Source of the DNA: Numida meleagris
Lineage: Eukaryota > Chordata > Aves > Galliformes > Numididae
Direction of reading: 5' to 3'
Assembly (NCBI RefSeq): GCF_002078875.1
Contig: NC_034411.1
Location: 3,190,434 to 3,254,433, forward strand
Length of the DNA stretch: 64,000 bases
The notes under the pieces are model-generated. The model had not been told where the DNA came from. It did no database searches and saw only the letters and a program-made list of their open reading frames with translations. The position numbers and the translations under genes were made by a program. Positions within the stretch are counted from its first letter, which is position 1. Every line of letters starts with the position of its first letter. Positions 59,601 to 64,000 of the stretch are shown here, one piece after another.

Positions 59601-61304
59601 ACCGCAGCGGAACGGCGAAGATTTCGCATGTGAATGGTGCCAATGCAATCCCACAGCAGCCACAGCTCCAGCACACATGGATTTGTCACCCGTTGGTAAA
59701 TCGCTAAAATACAGGCCAAAATTAAACTGCAAAGGACATAAAAATAAAAGAAGAAAAGCCTGGCTGCTGAGCTGCAGCTCTGGCTCGAGGTTTCCTTTCC
59801 CTGTACCCGTGCCCTGAGGACTGGCATTTCCAACATCCACATATTGGGATGATGCATTGCAGACAGTCTATTTTTCCCCCGAGATAACCAGAAAACATGT
59901 AATTGTCAACTTCATATTGAACTGAGAGTCACAACAGCCCTAAGGGTCCTTACCAAATGAACAAAGTGAGTTTCTGGAACCAGATTTTCAGAACAACACA
60001 GCCTCGAAGTGCTGGATCGGGACAAACCCAGCTCGCACAACAGGGACAAAGCGCCGATGTGGCAGAGCTGAGCTGTTCAGGATACGTGCGTGGCTATGTG
60101 AATAGATTTATGGTAGGTATTGCTGGAAGGATCTCTGGATTTTGAATTTTCCTCGATGTGGGTCAGTGTTCAGTGGGGAGATTTTGGAGCAGCAGTGCCA
60201 GGCACTTTTCCTACAGCACTGGGGAGGAGCACTCTGGGTTCTCTACATCAGCATCCTTTCCTCTGAGTCCTGCTGGCTTTCCAGAGAGGGGGTTGCTGTT
60301 TGCTTCTCGTTTTTATTGAATGTGATATTTTGCTACGTGGGGCCATGAGGGGGCACACGGTGGATACAGCAGCAGGGCTGCCCTGAGTGCGCGATAGCAG
60401 TTGAAAACTGCTGATGCTTTCCTGTATTGCAGGGTGCCTCCCTGCAGGAAATAACGCTTTGTGGTGCGGAGCGCTTCGCCTTCCTGCGTGGCCCCGCTGC
60501 TGAGCACTGGGAAAGTTGTGGCACACCCCATGGCTGGGGAAAGGCAGCGTAATGCTGAGGGGCTGCAGGAGCCCCACTTCCCAAAAAGCCTGCCAAGGTC
60601 CATCACGCTGCCCCATTAAATAAAGACGAGTTAAAGGATTCAATCTGCAGATGCTCACAGCATGACGAGCAGTGATTTAGCTGTGATTTAACCATAATAT
60701 GCTATGGCAGCAGAGACGCAGCTGACTGCTGATTGCTTTGCCGCTCTCTCACTGGTGCCACAGAGGTGAGGCTGAGGAGATGGAAGGAGAATGGGGTGCT
60801 GGGCACTGGCGCATGACAGCCCCAGGACGGGGACATTTCTGCCTCCGTGACCTTTGGCTGGGACCCCGTCTTCACGTGAGTCACCGCATGCAAGGAGGGT
60901 GTGTTCAGCTTTTCCTGTGCCACCTCCCTCCGGGGACCACGATGCTCCCCTTCCAAGCACGTTTCTCAGAGACAAAGCCTGAAGAAATGATGCCAGAGCA
61001 ATGAAAATGCCCTGCAAACCCAAGCACTGCCTGCACACGTGGTTCTTAATGCGCGGCACGCCTTTCCATCAAGCTAAACAATGCTGACCATCATTTCCAG
61101 GACAGACTGCCTTTGGTAACGCCTTAATAAACTTTTCCCTTTGTTTGAAATCTTGGTTTCCTTTTTCTTGGACATTAAGCTGCTTCCTCCAGTTCTCTGG
61201 AGTTCTTCAGACCGAGGTGGAGACATGTTTCGGATAAAGACATGCTATTGTTCTGACAGGGAGGTGCTGGGCGAGCTCCCCATCCGACCATGTGCGCACC
61301 TACG
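50693..61304. other. Intergenic DNA, no gene seen
   Basis: Non-coding on both strands as far as I can read. Low-complexity tracts: about 57027-57052 (T/C), 58776-58812 (T/C), 56280-56310 (AT). Open frames of 100-258 codons here lack codon bias, conserved motifs and splice support. Confidence 0.5.
56280..56310. repeat. AT-rich dinucleotide repeat
   Basis: GATATATATATAATATATAA followed by TATATC; self-complementary. Confidence 0.85.
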
Positions 61305-61700
61305 GGATATGCACCACCTCTCTGGGCAACCTGTTCCAGTACCTCACTACCCTTAGTGTAAAAAACTTCTTCCTTTTGTCCAATCTATATCTCCTCTCTT
61401 TTAGTTAGAAACCATTTCCCCTTGTCCTATCACAACAGACCCTGCTAAAGAGTCTGTCCCCTTGCTTATGTCTGGGTCTCTCTGATGGTATCCCATCCCT
61501 TGGGCTTGTTGACAGCACCACACAGCTCGGTGTCATCCACAAACTGCTGAGGGTACACTTGATCCCACTATTGATGACACTGATGAAGATGTTAAAGAGC
61601 AGTAGTGACCCCTCAGGGACACCACATGCCACAGACCTCCACTGAGCCATTGGGCACCACTCTCACTCACGTTACGTGGACCTCTGTATGTCAGTGGGCC
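61305..61700 (-). mobile_element. CR1 LINE fragment with reverse-transcriptase remnant
   Basis: The left part (CTCTCTGGGCAACCTGTTCC, then CCAATCTATATCTCCTCTCT) is a CR1 3' region read in reverse. Further right the minus strand encodes LLFNIFISVINSGIKCTLSS, a decayed form of the CR1 ORF2 reverse-transcriptase segment, now with frame breaks. A non-functional remnant. Confidence 0.85.
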
Positions 61701-61894
61701 TGGTCACTGCCGATTTCTGCCAAACTCATTCCTCAAAGCCATGCTTTGTGTCATTCTTAAAGAAGACATGATGTGGAGCAAAGCCTTCCCCGCTGGTTTG
61801 GGGCTGAGACCCATCATCTCCATATATGAAGAGAAGGCTTGCTTGGCGTCACCTCCTTGGTCAAGGGGCTCCTGAGTCACAACAAGCTCATGGC

Positions 61895-61923
61895 TTTTTT
61901 TTTTTTTTTTAAAAAAAAAAAAA
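61895..61923. repeat. T16A13 palindrome
   Basis: Sixteen T directly followed by thirteen A, a near-perfect inverted repeat without a loop. Possible assembly or slippage hotspot. Confidence 0.9.
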
Positions 61924-64000
61924 CTCTCCCTTATTTGCTTTATTTTAAGTGCAATACTTCAGATCAAAACCTCAGCTTCCAGGCTTATGAGCTCTGCTTC
62001 CTCCAGCCTGACCCCAAGCTCAACTCGGTGCAAACAGACCATCCAAAGAAGCGGCCACCTAGCACGGATGGTGCTTATCTTTGCCTCCGCCTTGACTTTC
62101 TATTTAGACATGATTATGATATGAGGCTTATGTTGAGTAATGCTAGCTAAAGATAACCCGCTTGTTTACACTGGCTTTGATGACACCAGAAATGAAGCTC
62201 CAGCAGCATGCAGCAGCTGGATCCTGACACATCCACCACTTGAGAACTGTGCAAAGGAGCTCATTCTGGCTTTGCAATCAGTGCAATCCCTTTTCCCCTT
62301 GCAAGCGTTGGGTTGAACTGAGACACAAATATTTCAAGTCCACGTGTGTTTTCAGCTCTCTGAAAAGCCTCTGCAGCTTAGGGCTTCTTTTTTATATATA
62401 TTATATAACGCATATAAGCATGAATTATATATGAGCATTATAAGGCATGTAATCAAGCATTGTAATGCATTAACTGAGTGAGATTCAGCAGATGCTGAAT
62501 CCTCAGAGGATTTCCACCTCCTTTTCCTTCCAGGACCTGCTACCCACACCCCGCCTGTTCCTCGGGACCATCTCACACGTGTGTGAGGCCAGCAGCTGTG
62601 GGGCGTGGGATGCTGCTGCACAGCCATTTTGAGTTCAATTTAAGCCATTTTAGGCCACCTTTGTTTTTTTCCTTGTTTCTGTGTTTCCTGCTTGGAGGTC
62701 CCAGGCTGCAAACCTTAGGCAGGAAATTTAGGGGAAGACCACAGATATACAAACTCTTGCAGGAGGCTGAATGAAAGCAGGCAGAAAATTGTGCATTGGG
62801 AATAAACATTCCATAAGAGGAGGAAATTTATGTTTAATACAAACCCCACCACTCCCATGGCTTTGCTCCAGAAAGGAAGCCACAGAAATTTGGAGGCACC
62901 TTCACTCGTGCACTCATGTGGATGTTCTAGATGTAAGTGAAGGTCTCCCAGAGTCAGTGAGGGGCCCCAAAATCTTCACCTTGAGTGCCACTATGTCCTG
63001 ACATCCTCACCTAACAGGGATGAGTTACCCGTGGGAAAGAAACCTTCTGATCAGTAAACACCAAGAGCAACAAGTCCTTGCCTATCACCCAAAATGCTGC
63101 AATTGTCTCTCGTCTTGCCAACGCAGCCTTCCTGCAGGCAGCAACTTGAGCAATTAAAAAAATAGGCAGTGTTGCCTCATCTCTGGGATGGAAGGAAAAA
63201 AAGGAAGTGCTGATGGATGGTGGTTTTCCTCCCAGTCTGTTGCAAATTCAGCAAGTTGAAAGGATCTCCAAGGCTTCAGGGCTTGGTTGTGCACCTTGAA
63301 GAAGAAGAGGAACGAGCAGCTGGTGGAACGGGTGAGAGGCTGTGGGACATGCTGGTCTGGGTGGCTGGTGATATCTATCCTCATAGCAACAGAAGTGCTA
63401 AAGTCTGCACTGGAGAAGAGCTATTTGAGAGCTCAGACAGGAGGTTCAGTTTAGCAAGGAAAGCCTCAGCTTTGAGGATGTTGCTGGGAGTCGTGCTGAA
63501 GTTTTCAAATTTCAAGAGGAACAAAAAAAGATACAAAAGCTTCAGAAAAAAAAAAAAAACCACCATCAGTGAAAGCACTTCTCCCCTGTGAAACCCACCA
63601 ACAGTGAAAGCAGTTCTGGGGCAGTTTGAGACGAAAGCTAACACACAGGCATTCAGCGTTTTGTAAGCCAAGGTTTCACTTGCTGCTATTATAAAATGCA
63701 GCATAAAATTTTGGAAACATGGCTCCTATTGAGCAGCATTCCTCCGTGATCATTCCCCAGGCACCAGAGACTGCAGGGTGATGCTCACTATCGATAGGGG
63801 AAACTCTCAAGCTATGCCAACAACAGGAAAAAAAAGGCATTAAAGTGTGTTAAAGACGTTTTCTCATCTTTTTTTTTTTTCCCCAGTTTTGCAGCCAGTG
63901 TGGGTGTTTGCTCAGGCCCTTCCTGAGCGAGCTACAGACATTGCTTTTGGAGGCTGGGAACTCTTAACAACACTTTTATTATTAATATTATTATTTTTTT
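61924..64000. other. Intergenic DNA, no gene seen
   Basis: Includes an AT-rich stretch near 62391-62440, A and T runs (about 63546-63559, 63871-63880), and an ATT-triplet tract running into the window end (63976-64000). No exon supported. Confidence 0.5.

Overview
The window is vertebrate genomic DNA, most likely from a bird and probably a galliform such as chicken (inference). The signs are spliced vertebrate genes with short introns, CR1-type LINE fragments as the only recognisable interspersed repeat (several with the (CATAGAAT)n tail), and CpG-island promoters. I see no Alu- or B1-like SINEs and no prokaryotic features.

Five protein-coding genes lie in the left 48 kb. (1) ZC3H6, plus strand, enters already in progress; its last six coding exons lie at 515-7149 and include an AT-AC (U12-type) intron inside the CCCH zinc-finger block. 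(2) A vinculin/alpha-catenin family gene on the minus strand (10426-17741), which I take to be VINAC1, has seven coding exons, one of them 3252 nt long. (3) NAPB (beta-SNAP), plus strand (18752-23084), has 11 coding exons giving 296 aa, and one intron is GC-AG. (4) GZF1, minus strand (27589-32023), has five coding exons giving 707 aa: a BTB domain plus ten C2H2 fingers. (5) Directly upstream of GZF1, a tandem GZF1-like BTB zinc-finger gene, minus strand (34777-42887), has internal exons of exactly the same lengths as GZF1 (95, 168 and 158 nt). It also has an extra 939-nt, frame-preserving exon carrying five more fingers.

Gene arrangement: ZC3H6 and VINAC1 converge. VINAC1 and NAPB diverge from a GC-rich promoter block (about 18.0-18.75 kb). 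NAPB and GZF1 converge, with polyadenylation signals tens of bases apart near 25.25 kb. The GZF1-like gene appears to end about 100 bp from the GZF1 promoter, which carries a palindromic CRE and a palindromic RFX X-box. The GZF1-like gene probably starts in a CpG island at 47.5-48.1 kb.

From about 48.2 kb to the end (about 16 kb) I find no supportable gene, only two CR1 fragments, homopolymers and AT-rich repeats. In human, ZC3H6 maps to 2q13 and NAPB/GZF1 to 20p11 (known from memory), so the window spans a junction of two human synteny blocks. Exon boundaries were set by hand from splice motifs, reading frame and remembered family similarity; small offsets are possible.
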